Under the pieces are notes generated by a model. The model saw only the letters and a list, made by a program, of their open reading frames with translations, was not told the DNA's origin and did no database searches. Below, piece by piece: positions 42,478 to 51,787 of a stretch of 64,000 nucleotides of DNA (its first letter is position 1; every line of letters starts with the position of its first letter). The translations under genes were made by a program, and so were the position numbers. The stretch comes from Bacillota bacterium (lineage in GTDB: Bacteria > Bacillota > Clostridia > Christensenellales > SZUA-584), in assembly GCA_023410475.1 (NCBI GenBank), contig JAEYPS010000005.1:62001-126000 (forward strand). The letters are read 5' to 3'.

Positions 42478-44835
42478 CTATCTCCGCAAGAAATCTTCAA
42501 AGCTCCTGTAGGCGGCGCTCTGCCGCAGTTCCTTTTTAGGAGCCTTTATTGCATGTATTCTACCACTTTTGTCGGCGTCAATCAACTCAAGCTCACCCAG
42601 AACCCTCAGCATAAACGCCGACTTCTCCGGGGTTTTGCTTATACGTTTTTCCGCCTCTTTTATATCAGCGGGGCTTTTTGACTCTATCGTTCTAAACGCC
42701 CGCAGAAGTTCTTCCCTTGACGCGAACATAGCCTCTGCCTCCCTGCTGTAGCTTTCAGCAAGAGCCGCGTCAAAAAATCCCTTCGCTCCTATTCTTATAA
42801 CCCTATCGTGCCCGGAGGGGGCACGGCACGCTACGCAGTTGTCGGAGGAGTACGCTCTGTCGTCGAACAATGTAAGCTCTCCGCCTTTCAATGCGACCGC
42901 GATCGTCTTTATGTTTATCAGCCGTTTGAAAGCGGGCACGGTGGATACCTCGATACAAAGCCCGAACCTGCTCCTTCTCATCTCCTCTTCGACAGTGCCG
43001 ATAAATTCGTCTTCGCTCATGCTTGCATAGTTTGGCGTTTCGCTAAGGTTTGCCACCTCGTCAATAAAGCCATGTATCATATCGCGAGAGTTCGATGCCA
43101 GAAAACCATTGACGAGCGCCGCGTCGTATCTCGCCGCTATGTCGCGCACCACGAGCTGCGGCATCCCCGAAAAGTCGTTTATGCCCGCCTCGCACAGAAA
43201 ATCGCACGTTTTGGACGAGAAAGAATGCGAGTCCTTATAGAAAAAGCAGATGGCGTCTATCGAGTGCTTACCCTGCCTCATATTGAACTTCAGATGAGGC
43301 TTTCTGCCGTTGCCCACGAACTTCGATTCAGCTATGTCGGCGCCCTTAACCGCAATAACTGGCTTTTCGTTGCACTGGCCGAACGGCTCGAGCTTTTCAA
43401 GGTTCTTTGTAAGCTCATGGGTGACGTCCCCGACGCCAAGCTGTATGTCGTAAAACTTTTTCGGAATAAAAACGCTTTCGTCATAGTGAGCGTCTATATA
43501 AGCGCACACGTCGCGCCTTAAGCCCTCAAGCACGCAAGGAGCGATCGTAAGGCCAGCCGCCTGTGCGTGGCCGCCGAACTTCTCGTATCTGTCCGCGAAC
43601 ACCGATAGCACTTCGTATATACTGACGCCCTCTATGCTTCTCGCTGAGCCTACGAGACTGCCGCCGCTGCCCCCGAACAGTACGCACGGGCGGGTATACC
43701 TCTCGGCTATCTTCGCCGCCGCAATGCCTATGACTCCCGGGTTCCAACTCTCGTCCGCGAGGAGTATCGCGCTGTCGTTCATATATGCTCCGCGCTTTAT
43801 CATAGCCTCGGCGGCCGACTCTATATCCTCTACCTCTTTCCTGCGCCTCTCGTTCAATTCGCACAGTGCCTTCGCGTTTTCCCGAAGCTTTGCAGAAGCT
43901 TTCTTTGCGCCGAGTATCTCTATCGCGAGCTCCGCCGTGTCCATACGACCCGCGGCGTTTATGCGCGGGCCGAGTCCGAAGCTTACGCCGAACGAGTTAA
44001 TTTTCGTGAGATCAATGCCCGCCGCTTCCGCAAGCGCGCTGAGCCCAACGCACGGCTCGGTGCGCAGCTTCCTTATGCCCATATGGGCTATCGCCCTGTT
44101 TTCGCCGAGCAGAGGAACGATATCCGTAACCGTACCCACCGCTACGAGGTCTATATAAGCCGCAGCCTCGGCAAGAGACGACAGAGCCTGGATAAGCTTG
44201 AACGCCACTCCGCAGCCCGCGAGATAAGGGCAGGGGTATGCGCTGTCCTGCCGTTTCGGGTTTATTATATACGGCGTCCCCGGGAGCTCGCCGCACTCGT
44301 GGTGGTCTGTTATTATGACATCGACGCCGAGGCTTTTCGCGAGAGCGACCTCCGCTACATTCGTTATGCCGCAGTCCACCGTTATGATAAGCTTTGTTCC
44401 GCCTTTCGCAATAGCGTCTACAGCGTCCAGAGACAGCCCGTAGCCCTCGCGATGGCGGTTTGGCGTCATAATACCCGCCTTGGCGCCCATATCCCTAAGG
44501 TGAAGCAGCAGCGCGCTGCCTCCGCATGTGCCGTCCGCGTCGTAGTCGCAGAACACCGTTATGCGCTCTCTGGAGGCAACGGCCCGTTTTATGCGCGATA
44601 CGCTCTCGGCCATATCGGGCAAAAGGAATGGGTCTAGAAGCTGCTCCGGCCCAGGATGAAGGAACCTCTTTGCCTCTTCGGGAGTGTCTATCCCTCTCTC
44701 GCAAAGCAGCCTTGCGACCGGCAGCGGCAGCCCCGCAGCTTTTGCGATATGCTCTGTTATATCCGCGCCGCACACACGCGCCGCTTTCCTCTGTTCAAAC
44801 CTGACCACCCAAGACCTCACACTGCCAAAAAACAT
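42478..44835 (-). CDS. recJ: Single-strand DNA exonuclease RecJ
   Basis: 785 residues. DHH-family 5'-3' ssDNA exonuclease: FCDYDADGTCGGSALL, ITDHHECGELPG and AAGRMDTAELAIEIL, plus a long C-terminal extension. Used in RecF recombination and mismatch repair. The start is uncertain: 44835 has no ribosome binding site, while a GTG at 44808 has GAGG upstream but would lose the conserved early Trp. Confidence 0.93.
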   Translation of the reverse strand: MFFGSVRSWVVRFEQRKAARVCGADITEHIAKAAGLPLPVARLLCERGIDTPEEAKRFLHPGPEQLLDPFLLPDMAESVSRIKRAVASRERITVFCDYDADGTCGGSALLLHLRDMGAKAGIMTPNRHREGYGLSLDAVDAIAKGGTKLIITVDCGITNVAEVALAKSLGVDVIITDHHECGELPGTPYIINPKRQDSAYPCPYLAGCGVAFKLIQALSSLAEAAAYIDLVAVGTVTDIVPLLGENRAIAHMGIRKLRTEPCVGLSALAEAAGIDLTKINSFGVSFGLGPRINAAGRMDTAELAIEILGAKKASAKLRENAKALCELNERRRKEVEDIESAAEAMIKRGAYMNDSAILLADESWNPGVIGIAAAKIAERYTRPCVLFGGSGGSLVGSARSIEGVSIYEVLSVFADRYEKFGGHAQAAGLTIAPCVLEGLRRDVCAYIDAHYDESVFIPKKFYDIQLGVGDVTHELTKNLEKLEPFGQCNEKPVIAVKGADIAESKFVGNGRKPHLKFNMRQGKHSIDAICFFYKDSHSFSSKTCDFLCEAGINDFSGMPQLVVRDIAARYDAALVNGFLASNSRDMIHGFIDEVANLSETPNYASMSEDEFIGTVEEEMRRSRFGLCIEVSTVPAFKRLINIKTIAVALKGGELTLFDDRAYSSDNCVACRAPSGHDRVIRIGAKGFFDAALAESYSREAEAMFASREELLRAFRTIESKSPADIKEAEKRISKTPEKSAFMLRVLGELELIDADKSGRIHAIKAPKKELRQSAAYRSFEDFLRR

Positions 44836-44857
44836 TTATTATCACATAATAAACTAA

Positions 44858-44886
44858 AAAGCCTCTCCCGTAAAGGAAAGGCTTCA
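44858..44886 (-). terminator. Hairpin repeat between secF and recJ, distal copy
   Basis: AAAGCCTCTCCCGTAAAGG then AAAGGCTT; on the minus strand the stem ends in TTTTTAG. It is a near copy (one mismatch in 26) of the hairpin at 45043-45070. The 155 bp between them also hold hairpin-prone sequence but no gene. Confidence 0.6.
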
Positions 44887-45042
44887 GCTTGCCGAAAAAC
44901 CTTCGGTTTTCCGCCAGTTTTCAGTTTTATTCGCTTCGCCTTGTTCCTCGCTTCACTCGAAGCTGCGCAAAACTGCAAGGTGTGGGCTGCGCGTGCAAAG
45001 CACATGCCCACAAATTGTTTTATATATCTCTTTTGACATTTT

Positions 45043-45070
45043 AAAGCCTCTCCCGTTAAGGAAAGGCTTT
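45043..45070 (-). terminator. Hairpin repeat between secF and recJ, proximal copy
   Basis: AAAGCCTCTCCCGTTAAGG then AAAGGCTTT, 11 bp after the secF stop on the minus strand. Its U tract is short. Confidence 0.55.
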
Positions 45071-45080
45071 ATGGCTTTGT

Positions 45081-45998
45081 TTATGCTTTTGATTTCTGTG
45101 CCGCGGGCTTGAACTCTGGCTTTTTGCCCCTTCTGTCTTCAAGCCATACCCCAATCGAGCTTGCTATGAATATAGAAGAGTACGTACCGCTCAGAAGCCC
45201 AATCATTATCGGAAGAGCGAACTCCCTTATCGACTGTACGCCGAACACGTATACGGCGGTTATAGTAATGAACGTGGTAAGCGAGGTATTGATAGTTCTC
45301 GGCAGTGTTTCCCTGATGCTGAGGTCGGCTATCTGCTTCCTCGGCAGCTCCTTGGCGCCGTACCGCCTGTTGTTTTCTCTTATCCTGTCGAACAACACTA
45401 TCGTGTCGTTGATGGAATAACCGACTATCGTGAGGCACGCGGCGATATACGAGCTGTTTATCTGTATCCTTGCTATGCTCACGAACGCCGTCATTATAAG
45501 AACGTCGTGGATAATGGCTACAACTCCGGCTATGCCCGAAAAGAGCGCGAACCGTATAGTTATATATACAAGCATCAGCACCGCGGCAATAACGACGGAC
45601 AGGAACGCGTTAGTCACTATCTCTCTTGAGGTCACTCCGCCGACGTTCTCTATCTCGCCAGCGTTTGCCTCAGGGTATTTTTCCAGCAGAGAATCGATTA
45701 TAGACTCGCGCAGCTTAACGGCGTTTTGGTCTTCCGGAAGCTGCTGTATACGCAGTATCGCGTCGTCGCCGCTGTGTACTATCTGAGCGGCTGCCGGGCT
45801 TATACCGTTTTCGCTGAGAGCCGCGTTTATATCGGCGTCCTCAAACGGGCCTCCCTCTATAGTGAGCAGGCTTCCTCCCGTAAAGTCTATGCCTAGGTTG
45901 AGCCCGCCGTTTATGATGCCCGCTATTAATCCGGCGAGTATTACGGCTATTGAAAATATGACAAAATACTTCGTCTTGCCCAAAAACATAAGTTTCAT
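45081..45998 (-). CDS. secF: Protein translocase subunit SecF
   Basis: 305 residues from ATG 45998 (AAGG 8 bases upstream; the GTG at 46007 lies inside the secD end). Six membrane segments with the SecF motif LGIDFTGGS and a late GYSINDTIVLFDRIREN. With SecD it uses proton flow to complete export through SecYEG. The gene begins 1 bp after secD. Confidence 0.96.
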   Translation of the reverse strand: MKLMFLGKTKYFVIFSIAVILAGLIAGIINGGLNLGIDFTGGSLLTIEGGPFEDADINAALSENGISPAAAQIVHSGDDAILRIQQLPEDQNAVKLRESIIDSLLEKYPEANAGEIENVGGVTSREIVTNAFLSVVIAAVLMLVYITIRFALFSGIAGVVAIIHDVLIMTAFVSIARIQINSSYIAACLTIVGYSINDTIVLFDRIRENNRRYGAKELPRKQIADLSIRETLPRTINTSLTTFITITAVYVFGVQSIREFALPIMIGLLSGTYSSIFIASSIGVWLEDRRGKKPEFKPAAQKSKA

Positions 45999-45999
45999 G

Positions 46000-47313
46000 C
46001 TACTCACCTTCCTTTACAGCAAGCTGCGGAACGATTCTTCGCGCCGAATACATCTTCACGTTTTTAAGATTGAAGCCGAGTACGATGTTGAGCAGCCACC
46101 TAGTTATTACCACGGCTGAGAACATGGACACTATTATGCTTATTATAAGCATATATCCAAAGCCCTTTACGGCGCCCACTCCAAACCAGGCGATTACTAT
46201 ACCGACAAGCACCGTCGTTATATTTGCGTCAAGTATCGTGCTCATTGCCTTATGGAATCCCGACTTCATGGACACTCGCAGCGTCTTGCCGGTGGAGAGC
46301 TCGTCCTTGAACCTCTCGAATATGATGACGTTCGCGTCGACGGCCATGCCTATTCCGAGTATGATGCCCGCTATGCCCGGCAGCGTTAATTGTATCGCCG
46401 GGAACAGCGCCAGCAGAAATACTATAAGATACATGTATATCGACAGCGCTATGCACGCCACAAGCCCCGGCAGCCGGTAATAAACTATCATGAAAAGGAA
46501 CAGCACCGCGATACCTATGAGCCCCGCGAAAAGGCTCTTGTTAAGAGCGTCCTGGCCGAGCGTCGCGCTTATAGAGCGGTTCTCTATCTCGTTCAAAACG
46601 AGCGGCAGCGCGCCCGATTCTATCTGCATCGCGAGGTCGGCTGCCTGCTGCAGCGTGAAGCCTCCGCTTATCTGCGCCTGCCCGCCGTATATAGCCCCAT
46701 CCTTAACACTCGCCGTCGATATTGTATCTCCGTCAAGAGTCATCGTTATGGCGGTGCCTTTTTTATATGCGTCATCCGTCAGTTCGCCGAATAGCTGCGC
46801 GCCCTCCGAGTCGAACCGGAGCGAAACCACGTATTCGGTGATATTCGTTCTCGGGTCTGTGGACGACGACGCGTAAGCCTGACTTACATGCGCTCCCGTC
46901 AGCTTCGTTTCACCTTTGTCGTTCTTGAACTCCAAAAGCCCTGTCTCGCTTATGAAAGCGAGTATCTGATCGGGGTTTTTTATTTGGCTCGTCTCGTTTA
47001 TCGGAACCTCTACCCTTATCCTGTCACGGCCCTGCTGCACTATCGTGGCCTCGGTGTAGCCCTTTTTGTCGAGCCTGTTCCTCAGCACGCTTATAGTAGT
47101 GTACATCTTGGCGTCAAACTCGTACTCGTCAAGCTCACCGGGTTCTCCCTCGAATACCGCGTATACGCCGCCCGTGAGGTCAAGCCCGAGGCTCACCTGC
47201 TTCGGCAGAGGATCGAACCTTTGTATATCCACCGTAAAGCCGGTCATGGTAAAATACACGATCACGCCGAGGATCAGAAGTACCACCAGCGTTATCAGCC
47301 TGCGTGTTTTCAT
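46000..47313 (-). CDS. secD: Protein translocase subunit SecD
   Basis: 437 residues. The SecD motifs LGLDLTGG (near residue 45) and GMAVDANVIIFERFKDEL are intact, with an extracytoplasmic P1 domain and six membrane segments. Forms the SecDF complex with the next gene. yajC, often found upstream, is absent. Confidence 0.96.
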   Translation of the reverse strand: MKTRRLITLVVLLILGVIVYFTMTGFTVDIQRFDPLPKQVSLGLDLTGGVYAVFEGEPGELDEYEFDAKMYTTISVLRNRLDKKGYTEATIVQQGRDRIRVEVPINETSQIKNPDQILAFISETGLLEFKNDKGETKLTGAHVSQAYASSSTDPRTNITEYVVSLRFDSEGAQLFGELTDDAYKKGTAITMTLDGDTISTASVKDGAIYGGQAQISGGFTLQQAADLAMQIESGALPLVLNEIENRSISATLGQDALNKSLFAGLIGIAVLFLFMIVYYRLPGLVACIALSIYMYLIVFLLALFPAIQLTLPGIAGIILGIGMAVDANVIIFERFKDELSTGKTLRVSMKSGFHKAMSTILDANITTVLVGIVIAWFGVGAVKGFGYMLIISIIVSMFSAVVITRWLLNIVLGFNLKNVKMYSARRIVPQLAVKEGE

Positions 47314-47446
47314 GTATAACCGCTTCCTCCTTATGTAATACTGATTATTATCTTGTCATACCGGCCGGGTATCTGCTTAGTTGGCCGTTATATCAATTGC
47401 AGAGGCGTTAGTGCCGCTGCCAAATAACCGCAGAAAAACTCACTCC

Positions 47447-47475
47447 ATTATAACCATGCGCATCGGAATAGTCAA
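47447..47475 (-). promoter_or_regulatory. Sigma-A promoter of secDF
   Basis: On the minus strand TTGACT (47470-47475), 17-bp spacer and TATAAT (47447-47452). It gives a 5' UTR of ~125 bases before secD, unusually long; no gene or recognised riboswitch is seen in it. Confidence 0.78.
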
Positions 47476-47516
47476 CAAAATACAACAGACGCGGAATGTC
47501 TTTTAAAATAGAGGTG

Positions 47517-50500
47517 TTAGTCGAACAGGCTTAACTGGTTGCTCTTCATAAGCCCTTTAAGGCAGCCGTTTTCCTCGAGCTTGCCGATGACGGCGCTCGA
47601 TATTCCGCTGCGCTTTTTGACGTCCTCGACAGACAGGAATTCTCCCTCTTCTCTCGCGCGCACGATACCCCTTGCCGCCGCCTCGCCCGTACCGCCGAGA
47701 GCGGTGAACGGAAGGCGTATGCCTGAGTCCTCTATGACGCATCTTGTCGCGTCGGATTTGTAAAGGTCGACGGGCAGGAAATCTATGCCGCGCTCCATCA
47801 TCTCAAGCGCCACCTCGAGTATGGTGAGCTGCGAGTTGTCGAGCGCGGATGCCGCCTTGCCCATCGCTTCTATTGCGGCTATCTTAGAGCGCACTGTCTC
47901 CGCCGAGTGAAGATGGGCGGCGTCAAGGTTGTCGGCCCTTACCGAAAAATACGTGGCGTAAAACGCCTTTGGATAATGCACCTTGAAATACGCTATCCTT
48001 AGCGCCATGGTAACATACGCTACCGCGTGCGCCTTCGGGAACATATACGCTATCTTCTCGCACGAGTCTATGAACCACGCGGGCGCGCCCGCGGCCTTCA
48101 TGCTCTTCTTCCAGTCTTCCTTAAGGCCTTTGCCCTTTCTTACAGACTCCATTATATAGAACGCTTCCGTAGCGTCCATTCCCTTTGAGACGAGGTAGTT
48201 CATTATGTCGTCGCGCGTGCAAATAACCTCGCGCAGCGTTGCCTTGCCCTGCTTTATAACGTCCTGAGCGTTGTTGAGCCACACGTCCGTGCCGTGCGAA
48301 AGACCGCTTATCCTGATAAGCTCGCCTATAGTCGTCGGCATCGTGTCGAGCAGCATCTGGCGCACGAACTTCGTTCCGAATTCGGGTATGCCGAGGCTCC
48401 CTGTCTGGCAGCCCATTATCTGCTCGGGAGATATGCCGAGAGCCTTTGTCGACGAGAACAGCGACAGCGTATCCGGGTCGGAAAGCGGTATGTCCTTGGG
48501 GTCTATGCCCGTTATCTCTTTAAGCATATAGAGCGCCGTCGGATCGTCGTGGCCGAGTATGTCGAGCTTAATAAGCCTGTCATGCAGCGAGCCGAAGTTG
48601 TAATGCGTCGTTACGCTGCCCGATTCCGAGTCGTTCGCGGGGTACTGTATGGGCGTGAACTCGTGTATGTCGCGGCTCTTGGGCAGTATGACCATGCCGC
48701 CCGGGTGCTGCCCTGTCGTGCGCTTCGTGCCCGAGACACCCTTCGCGAGTCTGTCTATCTCGGCGCGGTTCGCGTTTATGCCCTTCTCATCAAGATAATT
48801 CTTGACGAAACCATATGCTGTCTGTTCCTTTATGCTGCTTATAGTGCCGGCGCGGAAAACGTGGTCCTCTCCGAAATAGTCGAGTATGAACTTGTGTGCC
48901 TTGGGCTGGTAGTCGCCCGAAAAGTTAAGGTCTATGTCGGGGACCTTGTCGGCGTTTATGCCAAGGAACACCGCGAACGGTATATCGTAGCCGTCCCGCC
49001 TCATCTCGTTGCCGCAGACAGGACAGTTTTTTGCCGGCAGGTCGGGGCCGCAGGCGATGTCCTTGTTATCCGAAAACTCGCTTGTTTTGCAGTTCGGGCA
49101 GACGTAATGCGGCGGCAGCGGGTTAACCTCGGTTATGCCCGCCATAGTCGCGGCGAGCGAAGAGCCTACCGAGCCCCTGGAACCCACGAGGTATCCGTCT
49201 TCCAGAGAGTGGCTCACGAGTTCGTATGCTATGTAATACAGCACGCCGTATCCGTGCTTCGTTATTGAGTCCAGCTCAAACTTCAGCCTGTCTTCCACTA
49301 TCTTGGGCAGAGGACCGCCGTATATTTCCTTAGCGCGCTTATAGCACATATCCACAAGCTTTTCCGCCGCGCCGGGTATCTCGGGCATGGCGGGCTCATC
49401 GGGCAGCAGCTTTATCGCCTCAACGCGGCTCGCTATTTCACGCGTGTTGTCTATAACCACTTCTTTAGCCTTGTCCGCACCGAGATACGCGAACTCCGCA
49501 AGCATTTCTGCCGTAGTGCGAAAATACAGCGGCGCCTGATGGTCGGCATCCGAAAAGCCCTGCCCGTGCATCAGTATTCGCCTGAAATACTCGTCCTGCG
49601 GCTCAAGGAAGTGAACGTCGCATGTGGCGCAGACGGGCATTTTCAGCCTTTCGCCGAGCTCTATGACCTTGCGCGTTATGTCGCGCACGCCTTCGATGTC
49701 ACGAAAGCGCCCTTCGCGTATCATAAACGAATTGTTGCCGTCCGGCTGTATCTCGAGGTAGTCGTAAAGACTTGCTATCTGCTCAAGCTCTCCGTCCGAA
49801 GCGTATCTTAGTATCGCCTGTATGAGCTCTCCCTGCTCACACGCCGAGCCTATTATAAGCCCTTCGCGGTGCTTTTCGAGCAGCGAGCGGGGCACGCGCG
49901 GCCTTCTGTAGAAATGGTTCATGTGCGACTCGCTGACGAGCTTGTAGAGGTTGAACAGCCCTTTTTTGTCTTTGCAAAGCAGTATAACGTGGTAGGCGAC
50001 AAGCTCCTTCTCGTCTGCCTTTTTTGCCTTTGCGGATAGGGACGCCTTTTCCATGCACATGCTCATTATCTTCGCCGTGCAGAGTGCGTCGTCGAGCGCC
50101 CTGTGATGACGCAGCTCTATCCCGAGATCCCCCGCAAGCTTGCCGAGCCCGTATGACTTGTGCCCCGGCAGCATGCGCCGGAACAGCCAGATGGTGTCGA
50201 GGCATTTGTTTTTAAATTCTATGCCGCTGTCTTTACCGTGTTTTTTGAGAAAACCGAGATCAAACGGTGCGTTGTGCGCAGCGAGGTGCGCGTCCCCTAT
50301 ATATTCCTTGAACATTGTAAGCGCCTCGGCTGCCCGGGGCGCGTCTTTGACCATCTCGTCCGTTATTCCCGTGGTGTCCGTTATCTGGCGGCTTATAGGG
50401 CAGCCGGGGTTAACGAACGTGCTGAACGTATCGACGACATCGCCGTGCCGCAGCCTTACCGCCCCTATCTCGGTGATGCCGCACGAGTACGGGTTAAACC

Positions 50501-51731
50501 CTGTTGTCTCAAGGTCGAACACTATATACTCATCTTCAAATTTCTCGCGGTAACTTTTGGAAACGTCGTTTATCAAATACGCTTCCATACCGTATATTAC
50601 TTTAATGCCGGTCTTCTTTGCGGCATCGAACGCTCGCGGAAACGCCTGAACGACTCCGTGATCCGTAATTGCGACGGCCTCATGCCCAAACTCCGCTGCT
50701 CGCTTTACCACTTCTGCTTCGTCCGCGACCGCGTCTAGCGCGCTCATGTTCGTATGCATGTGAAGCTCTATGCGCTTTACCTCGGCGTTGTCCTGCCGCT
50801 TTGCCGCCTCGGTCTGCTCTATTGCCTTTACATTGATGCAGACTTCCTTGGAATAGCTGTCGTAAGCCGCCGTTCCGAGCACCTTTACCGCCGCCTTGGC
50901 TAGCCGCTCTTTTATGTCGGGGCACTTGTCGCGCGATACGAAAGCCTTGCACGTTATCGTCGACGTGTTGTCGGTCACGCTGAACACAACTATAGAGCGC
51001 TTTCCCCTCGCCTCGTTCTTTATGTCGAACGAGTCCACAGACAACACGTTTCCGCACACGACGCAGAGCCCGGTGGTCTCGTTTATGTCCCTAATGCCTA
51101 CGACGTCGCCCGAGACGCCATTCCCATGTATTATATTCGGATCCTTTTCCTTCCCCTTTTTCGCAGTCGTCTCTCTTTGCTCCGGCTCTTTTGCAGGCGG
51201 GGCTTTGATTATCTCCTGAAGCATCACATCTGCTTTGGCGAGCTTTTTAGGCGCGGGACGCGCCTCACAGCGCCCGTACACTATGCGGGCCTCGATGCCG
51301 AAGCAGCGCAGGAAATAGCCCTCCAGGTATTCCTTGAGCCCCGAGGCGTCGAAAAGATCCCTTCCAAAGTCGTCCGCGAAATCGATATGAAATACGCTGT
51401 TTTGAAAATACATCCTCGATTTTGATATGAACGGCGTGAGCGCCCTTTTAAGCTGGCAGCAAAGCTCCTTTATATGAGTCTCCAAGTCCTCGGGCTCCGC
51501 CGCGCCGGCGTCCCTGTACGCGACAAAGAGCTTCGTCTTGTCGCTCACGGTATCCTTGAGGTATCGCTCTATATGAAGGTAGACATCGGCTGGAAGAAGG
51601 TTGCTTTTAAAGTGTATCAGGAATTCTCCCTTTTTAACGTCGCGCTGTATCTTTTCAAATTCAAACCCAAAGCATTCGTCTATCTGCACGCTGTTTTTAA
51701 GCGCGTTGAAAAAATCAGCCTTCTTCTGCAC
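47517..51731 (-). CDS. polC: DNA polymerase III alpha subunit, Gram-positive PolC
   Basis: 1404 residues from a GTG at 51731 with GGGAGG five bases upstream. The open frame runs back to 51785, but those codons belong to the ispG end and a hairpin repeat. Order of domains: N-terminal region, OB fold (~200-310), PHP part (ELHMHTNMSALDAV), proofreading exonuclease (VFDLETTGFNP), a zinc knuckle (CPNCKTSE...CPVCG, ~890-920) and the catalytic domain with PDIDLNFSGDYQ. Replicative polymerase of low-GC Gram-positives. It is the end of the rpsB cluster. Confidence 0.97.
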   Translation of the reverse strand: MQKKADFFNALKNSVQIDECFGFEFEKIQRDVKKGEFLIHFKSNLLPADVYLHIERYLKDTVSDKTKLFVAYRDAGAAEPEDLETHIKELCCQLKRALTPFISKSRMYFQNSVFHIDFADDFGRDLFDASGLKEYLEGYFLRCFGIEARIVYGRCEARPAPKKLAKADVMLQEIIKAPPAKEPEQRETTAKKGKEKDPNIIHGNGVSGDVVGIRDINETTGLCVVCGNVLSVDSFDIKNEARGKRSIVVFSVTDNTSTITCKAFVSRDKCPDIKERLAKAAVKVLGTAAYDSYSKEVCINVKAIEQTEAAKRQDNAEVKRIELHMHTNMSALDAVADEAEVVKRAAEFGHEAVAITDHGVVQAFPRAFDAAKKTGIKVIYGMEAYLINDVSKSYREKFEDEYIVFDLETTGFNPYSCGITEIGAVRLRHGDVVDTFSTFVNPGCPISRQITDTTGITDEMVKDAPRAAEALTMFKEYIGDAHLAAHNAPFDLGFLKKHGKDSGIEFKNKCLDTIWLFRRMLPGHKSYGLGKLAGDLGIELRHHRALDDALCTAKIMSMCMEKASLSAKAKKADEKELVAYHVILLCKDKKGLFNLYKLVSESHMNHFYRRPRVPRSLLEKHREGLIIGSACEQGELIQAILRYASDGELEQIASLYDYLEIQPDGNNSFMIREGRFRDIEGVRDITRKVIELGERLKMPVCATCDVHFLEPQDEYFRRILMHGQGFSDADHQAPLYFRTTAEMLAEFAYLGADKAKEVVIDNTREIASRVEAIKLLPDEPAMPEIPGAAEKLVDMCYKRAKEIYGGPLPKIVEDRLKFELDSITKHGYGVLYYIAYELVSHSLEDGYLVGSRGSVGSSLAATMAGITEVNPLPPHYVCPNCKTSEFSDNKDIACGPDLPAKNCPVCGNEMRRDGYDIPFAVFLGINADKVPDIDLNFSGDYQPKAHKFILDYFGEDHVFRAGTISSIKEQTAYGFVKNYLDEKGINANRAEIDRLAKGVSGTKRTTGQHPGGMVILPKSRDIHEFTPIQYPANDSESGSVTTHYNFGSLHDRLIKLDILGHDDPTALYMLKEITGIDPKDIPLSDPDTLSLFSSTKALGISPEQIMGCQTGSLGIPEFGTKFVRQMLLDTMPTTIGELIRISGLSHGTDVWLNNAQDVIKQGKATLREVICTRDDIMNYLVSKGMDATEAFYIMESVRKGKGLKEDWKKSMKAAGAPAWFIDSCEKIAYMFPKAHAVAYVTMALRIAYFKVHYPKAFYATYFSVRADNLDAAHLHSAETVRSKIAAIEAMGKAASALDNSQLTILEVALEMMERGIDFLPVDLYKSDATRCVIEDSGIRLPFTALGGTGEAAARGIVRAREEGEFLSVEDVKKRSGISSAVIGKLEENGCLKGLMKSNQLSLFD

Positions 51732-51749
51732 GGCGTCCTCCCTAAACAT

Positions 51750-51787
51750 ACCCCAAAAAGCTTTAGGCTTTTTGGGGACCCCCATAT
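51750..51787 (-). repeat. Short hairpin repeat, copy 3 (in ispG end / before polC)
   Basis: ACCCCAAAAAGC, TTTAG, GCTTTTTGGGG then ACCCCCATA. Read on the minus strand it codes the last ispG residues (GGPQKA then stop) and the false polC start MGVPKKPKAFWGM. Confidence 0.75.

Noticed and set aside
48294..49268. 324-codon plus-strand frame opposite polC
   Set aside because: Shadow frame; Tyr/Val/Arg-rich composition typical of antisense to these genes.
51732..51785. Extended polC start at 51785
   Set aside because: The codons are the end of ispG plus a hairpin repeat; a better ribosome binding site precedes GTG 51731.
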